Shown piece after piece: positions 10,501 through 20,535 of a stretch of DNA of 64,000 nucleotides. How positions within the stretch are numbered: position 1 is the first letter of the stretch; the number at the start of each line of letters is the position of its first letter. The position numbers and the translations under genes are program-made. The notes under the pieces are model-generated. The model was not told the origin of the DNA, did not search any database, and worked only from the letters and a program-made list of their open reading frames with translations. Source of the stretch: Strigamia acuminata (Eukaryota > Arthropoda > Chilopoda > Geophilomorpha > Linotaeniidae). The stretch is taken from the NCBI GenBank assembly GCA_949358305.1, contig OX442321.1, positions 1,922,001-1,986,000 of the forward strand. Direction: 5' to 3'.

Positions 10501-13423
10501 CCTCCACATCCGCTGCAACAACACCATCTATCGACAAAACCTCGTGTTCAACCAGAACGTCTCTAATGTCTTCAGACAGCAGTGGCGACTACGACACACC
10601 ACGTCGAATGAAAGTAAAAATCCCAACCCGAACAAAAACAAAACAAACCCTAACCACCTTTCAATCTCTTTTCCCAGGACTGCCTCGCCGCATCCGACGC
10701 CAAGGAAACCGCAATCCAACCGAGCTTAACACCCGGATCCTGCCTAGGCCTAACTCTCCACGCCTGCTCGTGCGGACTCAAACCTCGGACACCGTCGCGC
10801 CACGCCACCTCCTCCTGCCCCTGCGTGCGAGTGGCCAACTGGGCCGAACATTTCGTGCCTTGCAAACCCCACCAGCCCCCACCAGGGCCCCCCATCGACG
10901 ACGCAGCAACCTCCTTCCACCAGCGAGCCGTCATCGAGGCCAAACTCACCCCCAGGACCGACGGACAAGTCAAGAACTTCGTCCACCAACACTCCTGCCT
11001 CTGTCCGGAAACGCACGACAACAACGAGTGGGTTTCGCGCCCCCCCGTCGACCCCTCGACCAAACCCCAGCAACCAACCACCACCCAGCCCACCGCCGAC
11101 CCCGCGTCCAAATGGAGCAACTACGCCAACGTGGACACAGTGTCCACGCCCGCCAAGACGCGCGTCAACTACGCCAACCTCGATTTCGTCGACTCGCTGC
11201 CCCTCTACGAGAACACCGGCGCCGTGTTGGGCCGCGACGCCAAGACGCCCACGTCCAGGTGCACGAGCTGCGGCCACGACTTCGTGCGCGTCGACTCGGC
11301 GCCCGCGTCGCGGCCCGCGAGCGCGCTCGACGGCCCCAAAGTGTGTCGGAGGGGCAGCGAAGACGGCAACTACCTGCTGATGCAGCCGGTGAGCGGCCGG
11401 TGCACGCCTTCAAGCACGCCGCTGCACCAGTCGATGACGCTGCCCAGGGACCACAAGATCGTGAGCGGTTCGGCTTCCGGTTCCGGTTCGGACGACCCCG
11501 GCTCGCCCGTGCAGGGCCGCGTGTCGTGCGAGTACATCCGAATGTCGGATCTGGCCAAGGACATGAAGAGTTTGCCTCTGAGACCGTTTTTGCCTTTGCA
11601 AATGTCGAGTCGGTGGAAGGAGTTCGATTTGTGCGACTTCGAGTTTTTTCGGTCGCGCTCGGGCTCGAGCGGCTCGGAGGGCGGCGCCAAGTGCATGAAC
11701 CGCAGCCTGAGCCTGGAGCCGCAGTCGGGGCGCTCGCACTCGGTCGTCGAGCTGCAGAAGGAGGTTTTTCTGCGGAAAAGGTCGAGTTCGGCGGACGGCA
11801 GGCGCGGGTTGTCGCGCCGCACGAGCACGGCCGAGCTGGAGGTGTCGATGCGGGCGCTGATGAGTTTGGTGCCGCGACGGCCGTCGTTGTTGTCGCGGTT
11901 GTCGTCGGTCGGGTCGCCGAGCGAGGAGTGCGCGTCGCGCAGTCCGCGCCATCGGTCGAGGGAGAGTTTGGGCAAGGATGTTTGCGACGTGGACGTGGTG
12001 CTGAGGAATTTGGAGATGAGTGCGCGGTCGGACGCGTCGCCGACGAACATCAAGCGGTCGTCGAGCGTGCCGTGCAATCCGGGGAATCGGGATTCGGCGA
12101 GTTCGTCCGATTCGGGTGTGTCGACGGGGTCGCCGAAGCAGGCGCCCGCCTTTCCCACGGCTTCGGATAATACTTATATGGAGATGGCGATGGTGAAGAC
12201 GGGCTGCGTGGCGAGTGAGGAGACGAAGTTGCTGTTTAGGTTGAAGCGACGCGAGTCGGAGTGTAAAATCGTGCAGGGGGAAAGCGCAGAGGCGGACGCC
12301 GTCTGGATCAAAAGGGAGGACCTCAAAGGTCGGAATTTACATGTTTGCACGTTGTAATTACATGTTTTTCGCTAAATTTACACGTTTTTACGCTGAATTT
12401 ACATGTTTCTTGTTCAATTAAATGTTTTCACGTTGAATTTACAAGTTTTTACGATAAATTTACACGTTTTTACGATAAATTTACACGTTTTTACAATAAA
12501 TTTACACGTTACTACGATTTTTTCTTTGTTTTTACGATATATTTTTGTTTTTACGATATATTTTCGTTTTTACGATAAATTTATACGTTTTTACGATAAA
12601 TTTATACGTTTTTATGTTAAATTTATACGTTTTTACGGTGAATTTACACGTTTTTACGGTGAATTTACACGTTTTTACGGTGAATTTACACGTTTTTACG
12701 GTGAATTTACAAGTTACTTGTTGAATTTATGTGTTTACATGTTGAATTCACGTGTTTACATATTGAATTACATGTTTACGTATTGGATTTACATGTTTAC
12801 GTATTGAATTTATGAGTTTACTTGATGAATTTATGTTTACACGATGAATTTACGCGTTTACATGTTGAATTTGCGTGTTTACATGTTTACCTGTGCTTAA
12901 TTTGCGTGTTTACATGTTTACCTGTGCTTAATTTGTGTGTTTACAAGTTTCATGTGCTTAATCTGCGTGTTTACGTTCCATTTTTCAGATGTGAGTCCGA
13001 ATAACGAGCTGGTCGCGCACCCGTGTTTTGTGGACTCAAAGAGCAACAGCAGTGCGTCCGACATGTCGGACTACATCGAGACGTTGTCGCTTTCTTCGCA
13101 CGGCAGCAGCGACGTGCCGCGAGTCGACGACGGACCTCGATTGCCCAGTTGCATCACGAGCACTCTCCGTCCACGCTCGGGCCGCGAGTATCTGCTGCTC
13201 GACCGTGCGCTCCTAGAAGAATGCTTTCCCAGCAACGCTCAACAAATCTCTTCTCCCAGAGGAGACTCTTCGCTCACACAAGGCCTCCGATGCGACAAAC
13301 CCGAGTCGCCGGCTCCCCCGCCCGACGTTCAACGACCCGGTAGATACATCGTCATTTTCCCGTCGATTTGTTTTTTAATTTTTCTTTCGTTTTTCAGATT
13401 CCAGTTGTGGAAAACAATGTTGA
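7274..13423 (+). CDS. Dok7: Dok-7-like PH/PTB docking protein (5' partial, 7 exons)
   Basis: Exons: 7274-7504, 7572-7781, 8850-9841, 10455-10613, 10678-12328, 12989-13339, 13398-13423, all GT-AG and in frame, giving about 1206 visible residues before TGA. The first exon (start of the PH domain) is missing. The PH remainder (LTLEDI-like segment, HTLAIICQ) and the IRS-type PTB domain (WQFQDLRKYGVV, FCFEGGSRCG) match vertebrate Dok-7 closely. So does EYSVPRTYVDTYYDKPRNV, which lines up with the Crk-binding tyrosine pair of Dok-7. A SSDSGVSTGS segment is also shared. Dok-7 is the cytoplasmic adaptor and activator of the MuSK receptor kinase in vertebrates; what an arthropod homologue activates is inference. 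The protein is over twice the ~500 aa of human Dok-7, the extra length being a low-complexity, Ser/Pro- and Cys-rich tail. The chance it would be labelled insulin receptor substrate-like by automatic pipelines is high, because the domains are shared. Confidence 0.88.
7572..7781 (+). CDS. Dok7: Dok-7-like exon B: core of the IRS-type PTB domain
   Basis: Separated from the PH exon by a 67 bp intron. It encodes FQVQIAHVPAKSKISPGPA, VQDWLFCLVAG, WQFQDLRKYGVVDGKFCFEG and GSRCGKG, phase 1 at both ends. The order and the LR-YG / EGG-RCG signature are those of the Dok-7 PTB domain, which binds the phospho-NPxY site of the receptor kinase. The arginine of the RCG motif lies in the ligand-binding surface of the family. 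Confidence 0.88.
7900..8690. repeat. 22-bp intronic minisatellite with higher-order units
   Basis: It fills the Dok-7-like intron 7782-8849. The unit GCGTGTAAAAATTGACATTTTT (given here only as a consensus of A5 and T5 tracts 11 bp apart) is repeated about 20 times. It is interrupted by about five copies of a longer block with TTGTTGCAAAAATGAAGATT and TCAATTTTTGCACATAAAAT. The lack of stops on the minus strand makes long spurious frames. Confidence 0.88.
8850..9841 (+). CDS. Dok7: Dok-7-like exon C: end of PTB domain, Crk-type tyrosine pair, Cys motif
   Basis: The exon starts with GEGLHVVTSNQAEELSSTFD, the last PTB strand and helix, and ends in phase 0 at CTT AAG / GTATAA. After the PTB domain come a Cys cluster (ICDACCEMARC), Ser-rich DVLSLSSHDSNSSSSE, then YSVP (Tyr codon 9392) and YDKP (9425). 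These two YxxP sites line up with the two Crk-recruiting tyrosines of vertebrate Dok-7. Near the end CSCCQCEAKVNP resembles the extreme C-terminus of human Dok-7 (CxxCxxLKVNP), here followed by more protein including YSIP (9800). The exon is strikingly GC-rich between AT-rich introns. Confidence 0.87.
10160..10420. repeat. 20-bp intronic minisatellite
   Basis: In Dok-7-like intron 9842-10454. Unit AAGGATTTTATACGATTTTT, about 11-12 copies, with single T-run expansions near 10330 and 10370. T tracts recur every 10 bp. Confidence 0.9.
10455..10613 (+). CDS. Dok7: Dok-7-like exon D: Ser/Thr-rich linker ending in YDTPRR
   Basis: 53 codons in phase 0 at both ends. A Ser/Thr-rich segment leads to SSDSSGDYDTPRRMK, whose YDTP (Tyr codon 10590) is a fourth YxxP Crk-type SH2 site and is spelled as in vertebrate Dok-7 (YDTPR). 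The following intron is only 64 bp and ends TTTTCCCAG. Confidence 0.82.
10678..12328 (+). CDS. Dok7: Dok-7-like exon E: large docking region with YxN and YxxM motifs
   Basis: 550 codons, phase 0 in and phase 1 out. It opens Cys-rich (HACSCGLKP, SSCPCVRVANWAEHF). Then come three pYxN (Grb2-type) motifs: YANV (Tyr 11122), YANL (11170), YENT (11206). Three YxxM (PI3-kinase p85-type) motifs follow: YLLM (11371), YIRM (11533), YMEM (12175). RSSSVPC and ASSSDSGVSTGS precede the last one; the latter matches a conserved Ser motif of Dok-7. Codon use is very GC-rich, which keeps several shadow frames open; they are not genes. Confidence 0.85.
12345..12970. repeat. 21-bp intronic minisatellite, decaying to the right
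   Basis: In Dok-7-like intron 12329-12988. The 21-bp unit is ACGATAAATTTACACG plus T5; it is regular from 12440 to 12710 and then drifts to GTTTACATGTTGAATTTGCG variants up to the acceptor. AAATTT and T5 tracts alternate about 10 bp apart. Confidence 0.88.
12989..13339 (+). CDS. Dok7: Dok-7-like exon F: repeat of the SLSSH module
   Basis: It encodes DVSPNNELVAHPCFVD, then SSASDMSDYIETLSLSSHGS and GREYLLLDRALLEECF. SLSSHGSSDVP and YLLLDRALLEE echo SLSSHDSNSSS and YLVDRVALLER of exon C, which suggests an internal duplication of the docking region. Donor GTAGAT after 13339 is weak. If it is skipped, the frame runs on in hydrophobic low-complexity sequence to about 13566. Confidence 0.78.
13398..13423 (+). 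CDS. Dok7: Dok-7-like last coding exon (8 residues)
   Basis: After a 58 bp intron ending TTTTTCAG, the frame completes as D-SSCGKQC-stop (TGA 13421-13423). The splice gives a short hydrophilic tail with a terminal Cys, more plausible than the hydrophobic read-through. There is no homologous C-terminus to confirm it. Confidence 0.5.
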
Positions 13424-15084
13424 TGACGTCGTTTTGTGTCCATAGTTTGTGCTTGAAGTGGCAACGAGAAGAAGTTTGGGCTTTTTCATTCCTGAAGATA
13501 AATATTATGTTTAACGCTTGGATTTTTAATTTATTTTTATATATAAATAGAAAATTTTATTTTTAATTATTTGTTGTTTATTTTGAATGTCTGAGCACTT
13601 TTTTCATCTTGTTTTCGATACTTGAAAGCTGTGCTGAAGTTGATAAACAAATCCCCTTTAATTAATTAATTAATTAATTATTATTATTAAAAAATTAAGA
13701 GGAAAGCTTGAAAAAAATGTAAATACTAGAAATTTTAGATTTTTTGTATAATAATTTATTTTAATTTTAGGTATTTAATTTATTTGTGGTTAGTTGGTTC
13801 TCTAGTGGCGTAATCGGAATTTAAAATTTAAAAAACAAAAAAACAAATCGGTCGGTTGGGACTCTTAATCCTGTGGCCACCATCACTTTTCCCATGATGC
13901 AATTGGGTCCAGATACATTTGCTGGGGTATGCATATCATTTTGTGACGCTTTCTTCGTGGTCCCTTTTTCCACCCATCAATTGTTCTGGTCCTTTCTAAG
14001 GAACAAAGAATAAAGAAAATAACATTTAGTAAGCTTTCAAGTCAAGTTTGAAAATAAATTAAATAAAATCAAATAAGTTTGGTTGAAAAATGCTTTTCTT
14101 TAGATTGATTCAATCTCTTGCTGCACCCTTTGAGCACTTAGTATGAAGATGCTGTTTATAGTGTAAAAACAAAATAGATTTCTGTCTTTTTTCTTATTGG
14201 TTGCCATGGAACGTATAAAATCAAGTGCAATATGATGGATCGCGTTTTCTATGATGTAAATAGACGCGTTTGAGATACAAAATATCTCTAGGAATAATAA
14301 AATAAATTAAATTTTTGGTTAATAAAATAAAAGCAATAAATTGTTTTTTTTTTTTAAATTATATTTTATTTATGTTGCTTTTTGTTTTTGTTTGATTTCT
14401 CGTGTGATGTATATATTATATATATATATGAATATTGTACGCACAGTTTACACTTTGTAGCGTGAGTTTTTGAGACATTTTTAAACGATTTTTCTTTCAG
14501 TTTTTCTTAATTTATTTTCTACCTCACATATCAAAGTGAATAATTAAAAACTAATTGATTTCTCAGCTCTTAATTAAGGAAATATCAAGCCGATTTTTTA
14601 ATTATCTATTTAAAATATTTAATTAATAATTAATATACTTAAGAAAATAGTTGTTTGGCAAATGATAGCTAACAGTTTTATAAAAAGTGTTTGTAAAGAA
14701 ATTAAGAAAAGAAAGAAAGATAAAACCTTTTTTTTTTGACGAATCATGTACTTATACTTACATCCCCCTTGTGGTATATTATAGTAATCCTTTTCTGAAC
14801 AATGGTTTTTACAAATAAAATAAAAGCAAACATTTGTAGCAATAGTTTATATTTACAGTGCTAAGAAAAGAAATAAAAGAAAATCAGGTCTTTGTGACTC
14901 ATGTGGCGACATTTTTTCTAAGTTTAGTCTTTCTCTTCTCACACCTTTGTCCTCTCAAGTGTTTTTAAAAAGGTGGATTGTCCAAAGCAAACAAACACTC
15001 TTGACTGACAGCCCTTGACCCTCACAAAAGGCGCAAACACTGACCAGTTTTACCCCAACAACTAACTGCTAGAAACAGTAAGTA
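13424..15084. other. 3' flank of the Dok-7-like gene and intergenic DNA
   Basis: AT-rich with (TTAA)n near 13660-13680 and (TA)n near 14410-14430. A candidate poly(A) signal AATAAA lies at 14009-14014, about 590 nt past the Dok-7-like stop; nearer AT-rich variants exist, so the true 3' end is uncertain. No exon recognised. Confidence 0.45.
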
Positions 15085-15778
15085 GGCGCATTCGAAAAGT
15101 CATTAAAACGAGTGTAAACGTGTTTACACTCGTTTTCACACGACATTTACACGAATTAATTCGTGTAAATGTCGTGTAAACTGGTTAAACGGAAACGGCC
15201 TGTACGCCACGTTTCCGTTTAAAATCTCCGTGCAACGAGTTTTCTCGTTGAAATCGGGTCTTGCTGGCAGCCATCTTGGATTTTCGTTAGATCGGTTGGA
15301 ACGATGTCGATCGCAAGAACAATTTTTTAGCAGGTATTAGCCGCATTCTTGCGATCGAATGCGGCCGATGTTCGACCGCATTTGTACGATCGAATACGGC
15401 CGACGTCCGACCGGCGTTCGGCCGCATTTGTACAATCGAATGCGGCCGACGTTCGGCCGACGTTCGGCCGCGTTTGTGCGATTGAGGCGGATGTTCAGCC
15501 GATTCCCGTTCGGAAATAAATATTAATAATACAAATAATTAAAATAAATTTACATTTTATAATCATGTTTTTATAATCTCCTGTTTTTTTTTTAGAGTAA
15601 ACAACAACAATAATGACTATGGTTATTATTTGGACTAATTTAATATTTACACTTGAATTTACACTACTGAATTTTACACAGAAATTTATTTTGAAACTCG
15701 AAAATTGGGTCGTTTAACTTGAAATTTACACTACCAGTTGCACTGGTCGTTTAGTGCAAATTACTTTTCGAATGCGCC
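15085..15778 (+). mobile_element. 694-bp MITE made of a chain of perfect hairpins
   Basis: Terminal inverted repeats GGCGCATTCGAAAAGT are 16 bp and perfect, flanked on both sides by TA (15083-15084, 15779-15780). No protein is encoded. Inside lie a 32-bp palindrome (15105-15136), a 40-bp perfect palindrome (15138-15177), a 13-bp stem (15185-15222), a 7-bp stem with TTTT loop (15233-15250) and a 12-bp stem (15308-15319 with 15346-15357). A CpG-rich array of GCGGCCGACGTTCGGCCGC-like palindromes follows to about 15490. The right half is AT-rich. The superfamily is unknown to me; TA target sites alone are not diagnostic. Confidence 0.75.
15105..15177. other. Two adjoining perfect palindromes, 32 and 40 bp
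   Basis: 15105-15136 has 15-bp arms around a GT centre (AAAACGAGTGTAAAC and its complement). 15138-15177 is a 20+20 bp palindrome with no spacer, centred on AATTAATT between 15157 and 15158. They are separated by one base. Both can form long hairpins or cruciforms. Confidence 0.92.
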
Positions 15779-16169
15779 TAGTGTTTTTTGCGCAATAAGT
15801 TTCATCACAGTGAATAATTCAATGTTGCGAAGTGTTTAATTTTATTTATTATAATTTTGTGCTTCAAAAAGACTGTTAGCGAACAATTAAGACTTTTATT
15901 TTGAAGTGCATTCATTTATTTATTTTGTTTATCATTTATCCTAAACAATTTGATAAGGTAACAAATTTTTTCAGTGTGATATTCATCAACCTAAAGCATC
16001 AAGTACGATTTTTCATTTCCATTCTCGGGTCGAGAATTTATTCATTATAATTTTATTTATAGTTATTTCTTATGATTTGATGTTCTAGGTTAACTGTGTG
16101 ATATTTGATATGCCTTTATTATTGTTTATTTCATGAAAATACCATTGATTTGAGTCCCTTTTAGTCCGT

Positions 16170-16680
16170 CCATGTGATGTGATGTCTGAATGCGAATTTT
16201 TACTTATCTAGAAAACTGCATGCGTTTACAAAGAATCAGTTTTCCAAAAAATGTGACGTCATACGACGTATTTAACTCTGTTAAACTTGCGCATTAATCA
16301 TCCACAATGCACTGTGCACAAACAATACGTCTTCCCGCCAACCTCGGAAAATATTGTTTTGTTTCGTTGGTGTTTCCCATGTAACAATATTAATTCTAAC
16401 ATTGCGAGCACTGTGCTCGTTCCATTTTGCCGCCATGTTTTTAAACAGTTGCATTACAGCGTTGTTGTGACGTCAGCTTATCTAGAAAAGTAATGAGTGG
16501 GTGTTTACATTGCAAATGGCAATGCGCAAAACACCAAAAATCTACCTCAAACAAGTGGATTTTAGTTTTCCAGATAAGTTTGACTTTTCTGGGAAACTGA
16601 TTTGTTTACATGATCAGTTTTCTAGAAAAGTAAAATTCGCATTTTCACTTATCTAGATAAGTGAGTACATGTAAACATGG
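16170..16680 (+). mobile_element. ~511-bp MITE with long, diverged terminal inverted repeats
   Basis: The ends share CCATGT, AATGCGAATTTT, ACTTWTCTAGAAAACTG and a downstream CAGTTTTCC in inverted order over about 90 bp. TGACGTCA-type palindromes sit inward of both ends (16254-16261, 16470-16477). No transposase frame. The terminal bases are uncertain because the arms have diverged. Confidence 0.6.
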
Positions 16681-16711
16681 TAATTGTTATATTAGTAATT
16701 CCAATTAGTTA

Positions 16712-16885
16712 TTTGTTGATTTTTGATTATTTATGATTTCATTGTATTATTTTTGATTATTTATGATTTCATTGTATTATTTTTGATTATTTATGATTTC
16801 ATTGTATTATTTTTGATTATTTATGATTTCATTGTATTATTTTTGATTATTTATGATTTCATTGTATTATTTTTGATTATTCTGA
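16712..16885. repeat. 30-bp tandem repeat, ~5.8 copies
   Basis: The unit combines ATTATTTTTGATT and ATTTATGATTTCATTGT, nearly identical in all copies. The frame is kept open and reads IYDFIVLFL repeatedly, but this is a product of the repeat. Confidence 0.93.
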
Positions 16886-18864
16886 TTCTGATTGTATTGT
16901 TTGAGTGCACATGCTCTCTCTTTTTGCTTCAATTATAAACAAAAGTAATTAAAGTTTAAAGGATGAGGGATGTCACGGGCATGGTTTTATTTTTGCATAA
17001 GTTATCCCATTTCTTACCTTTTATTTCATCTATTTTCTCGTTTGTTTATCCTATTTCTTTCTACTTCTTTACTCTGTTTAATGTATGCGCAAACGAGCTC
17101 AATGCGCATTACATTGTTTCTGATTCATCTTTATATCAACCTCACCCCTTTTTCTCTAACTTTTCTACTATTCCAACTTCTTATATTATTTTCATTCTAT
17201 TTTATTTCTATTATTTTCTGCAAGTCATTCTTTATAACATATGCGCGGATAGTTTCTTGCGCATCTTATTATTGAGTGATTCATTCTACTTTCCCCCTCC
17301 TCTCAGAATTAATATTCACACAATAGTTTGATCCCTTTGATCACATGATCAGAGGTTACTTCTAGCCTTTCTGACCACTAAAACAGCACTTCTCCTCTTT
17401 CATTCAAACTGTGCACTAAGCTTTCTGCTTGTGCACAGTGGAATGAGAATGTCAACCCCAACCCTGACTTTCTGGCTTGGTTTTCTCGCTGCCTAGTTAG
17501 TTTGGTCATTTTTCCTTAGTTTCTTACTGGATTTCTTAACCAAATGAATCTTTTCTTATCTCTTGCGCCTTACACAAGCGCATTCCATCCTAAAACTAAC
17601 CGTATTACGTTTGTTTCCCTACCATTTTAGCCATGCTTAGTGTTCACCCTTCATCCTTGTTACAGTCTGAAATTGAGTCATTGTTATTGCTTTTTATATT
17701 CAACTACAAGCAGAGAAACCCGTCGAATAAATAAATAGTGTAAGTCACCAGCGAGCTTGGATTTCCTTAACCGCCCGATGTCCCTATTTGACGGCCAACT
17801 TTGCCTACTTATTTGCGCCAAATTAGCTTTTGCGCGAATTCAAGTCAAATTAATTTACATCGTGACACCATCTATTGTCATTAATTTAAATCTTTAAATT
17901 TTCCCCAATTTTGTATCATTTATTTTATTAATAGTTCGCTCGTTGTGCAATAGATGGCGCGGCGATCTAATGGCGACGAAAACGAGGAGAAAAGCGCGGT
18001 AATATTTATTCTACCTGTGAAAAAAGTGTGCTGGGTCAAGTTGTGAGCTGCCAAAGGGCAGACGAAACTACGAAAGACCTTCCCCTTAGTGATGATTTAA
18101 GTTTACCCGCCTCTTGTGCGGAAATTCTTTAGACTCACTCCCTGGTGAGCGAGGCACAAAAGAAAGGAAATTCACTTGACTGACGAGCAGCACAAAACAC
18201 ACACACTTATTCTAAGAAAGACGCGTCCAATATCCGTCTTGGGACGTGTTTAGGAAATGAATTTCCATCCCTTTCAAGTCCGCAATTAAAAAGGAATTGA
18301 AACCACTTTTCAAGTTGTTTGCTCGCAGCGAATTGAAACAAACAACGCCGATTGATATTGCCACGACTGTCACGAAATGAAAAAAATAAAAAAAAACAAA
18401 AGAGATTTTAATATTAGCCCTACATTGCAACTTCCTTCGCAGAGCCACGAGTGCAGAAGTACATAATAATTCAGTGAGAGCGAAGGAGAGATGAGATGAG
18501 ACGGGCAGTTATGTCTATTTCCTGTTTAATTGTCGTTATTGCTGTCAATTTCCTTCAGCCGCTGCGCTGCGCTGGTGGGCTGCGCTGCGCGGCACTTTGC
18601 GATTTTTGACGCTAGATGGGAGTCGGGTCGACGTAGCAGACCACAAAAAGGGGCGAGCGCTGGTAATAAGGGCAGAACTGTGTGTGTCTATCGAGCAGTG
18701 CGAGTGAGTCTAGCGATTTAGACGGCAATTCGCTTTCCATCCACGCCGAGTGCGACTGCGAGCGCTCCCGTCGGGACGAACGAAACCTTTGATCACGCGC
18801 GGCACTGGCGACTGCACTCTTCACGTGAGGCGCCCAGGCGCCTTCGAGCAGTGGACATCCACGG
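16886..18864. promoter_or_regulatory. Region upstream of tolloid, probable promoter and 5'UTR near its right end
   Basis: 16886-18000 shows no gene, only AT-rich and T/C-rich DNA. From about 18460 the composition becomes GC-richer. An arthropod-like initiator TCAGT at 18471-18475 is followed by purine-rich GAGA-like sequence (18476-18502), and GCTGCGCTGCGC repeats occur near 18560-18592. The TSS is not determined. The translated ATG at 18865 is the first that opens a signal peptide joined in frame to the tolloid prodomain. Confidence 0.35.
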
Positions 18865-20535
18865 ATGGAGCAGGGGTGGCTGGTCATTTTAGGCGTGGCC
18901 ACACTGTTGGTGGCCAATTTTCATTCTTCGGCTGCCTCAGGGGATGGGATCAGCAGGCAACCCTCAATTTCCGAACTACAGTGGAGAACTTTCTCACATG
19001 CCATATCCAATGATGTTGACATGGACCCATGCAAAGCTGGTAGGTCACGTTTCTTTTTCTTTATTTTTTTTTAAAAATATATATATATATATATTTATAT
19101 ATAATTTTAATATAAATAAATTTTTTTTTTTTTAGAAAAGTTTTTTTTAAATTTTTTTTGGGTTTTTTGGTGGGGAAAAAGCGTTGAAAGTGGCTCATGT
19201 TCTTCATCCCCTTTTAGTTTGGGTTTTGCACATCCTACAGAGCTGGTGTGATGTATTCCAGGCACAGTTTGTTGTTGATTATTGCGCAAAGTCGAGCTTA
19301 ACTTTTTCTCCCAGCTTTTCAAGTTTATTTCTGCTTTATAAATAATCTCAATTTATTTATCTACAATTTTTATTTTTAATTTTTTTGTTAAAAAAAAATA
19401 AAAATCTCATATTTCAAGTTCAATCGCACAAATTTATGGAAATGACACCGCGTCGACCGATTTGCATGTTAAACTTTCGATATTTGTCATTAATTCGAAG
19501 ATATTTGCGTCAAGTTGCTCACCATCTTTCGAAATCAATAAACACAGATCAATAAAGTGTGGGAAAAGATCATTTTAGTCGTGGTCAAAGGACAAACAGC
19601 ACAGGAACCCCCACAAGTCTGGACTTTGCTTTCCTCTTTCTCCACACAATTTATTTATTATTTCAAAAAAAAAAAAAAATTCCAATTTATTTTTATTTAT
19701 TTTTTATTTTTCTTACAATTTGTCATCTCAAACTCGAAGCGCTATTAGGAAATGTAATAAATGTTGGAAGATAAATCAATGAAACGGAATTAAAAGGTTA
19801 TATCAGTTTTTGAAGAAAAGGAAAAGAGAAAAATAGAAAAGCCAATATAAGAAGTGTTCAATTTCGAGTTGTAAAAGACATTAAGCCGCTTCTTTCTTCT
19901 TATCTTTAACTCTCCTCGCAACTACCGAGTCATTACTGGAAGATTACTGCACAAAAGGTGATGGGAAGGTAATTCACAAGGGCCCAATTCAACTCACTGC
20001 GATTCCACTTAATTATTCTCACTTCCCCACACTTGAACATAATTGCTGTACACGATTTGCACAAATAGAAAATATAACCCTAAAAAAATATATATTTTTT
20101 TTTTAAAATAAATTTTTTTATTTTATTTTACATAAATTTGAATTATTTCCAGCTGCTTTTCTCGGCGACATCGCGTTGCCGAACAACCAGTACGAGAGGG
20201 ACAAACAATTGCTAAACTTCACAAATGCGGACAAAAAGCCATTTTTTCCTATTTCATCATTTTCAAGTCACCGGCTGCGAAACGACACGAAAAAAAGACA
20301 CGGTCGGAGAAGGAAAGCCAAACAGAGGTGGAAAAATAATAAAAACTTCTCAAAAAACGTGTTAAAATTAAATTTAAATCAAAAAACGTAAACAGGAAGC
20401 CCAAAAAGCCGAAACAACACAGAAAAGCCATGCGCAGACGGAATAAAAACCGAAATAGAAGAGCAGCGACGGCCCGTTCGGAAAGAATTTGGGACGACGG
20501 AGTCATTCCGTACGAAATCGAAGCTAATTTCAGTG
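18865..20535 (+). CDS. tld: Tolloid exons 1-3: signal peptide, prodomain and furin-type site
   Basis: Exon 1 (18865-19039) gives a hydrophobic leader ([15 protein letters not shown]) and ends in DPCKA. Exon 2 (20153-20327) continues [10 protein letters not shown], identical in order to the vertebrate prodomain motif [14 protein letters not shown]. Exon 3 (20396-20535) is very basic and ends [23 protein letters not shown]: a furin-type RxRR cleavage site followed by the mature protease start. Introns are 1113, 68 and 55 bp. The DPC segment contains the Cys of the expected cysteine switch. Confidence 0.93.

Noticed and set aside
11370-12158. 262-aa minus-strand frame opposite Dok-7-like exon E
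   Set aside because: Shadow of the coding exon; the + strand frame has homology, splice sites and conserved tyrosine motifs.
10476-12170. 564-aa + frame crossing exon D and the following intron
   Set aside because: It starts in the real frame of exon D but runs through a 64-bp intron into a wrong, Arg/His-rich frame.
15356-15490. CRISPR-like or satellite array
   Set aside because: The CpG-rich palindromes are not separated by unique spacers, and the segment is part of a MITE in a eukaryotic genome. No array in this window has CRISPR structure.
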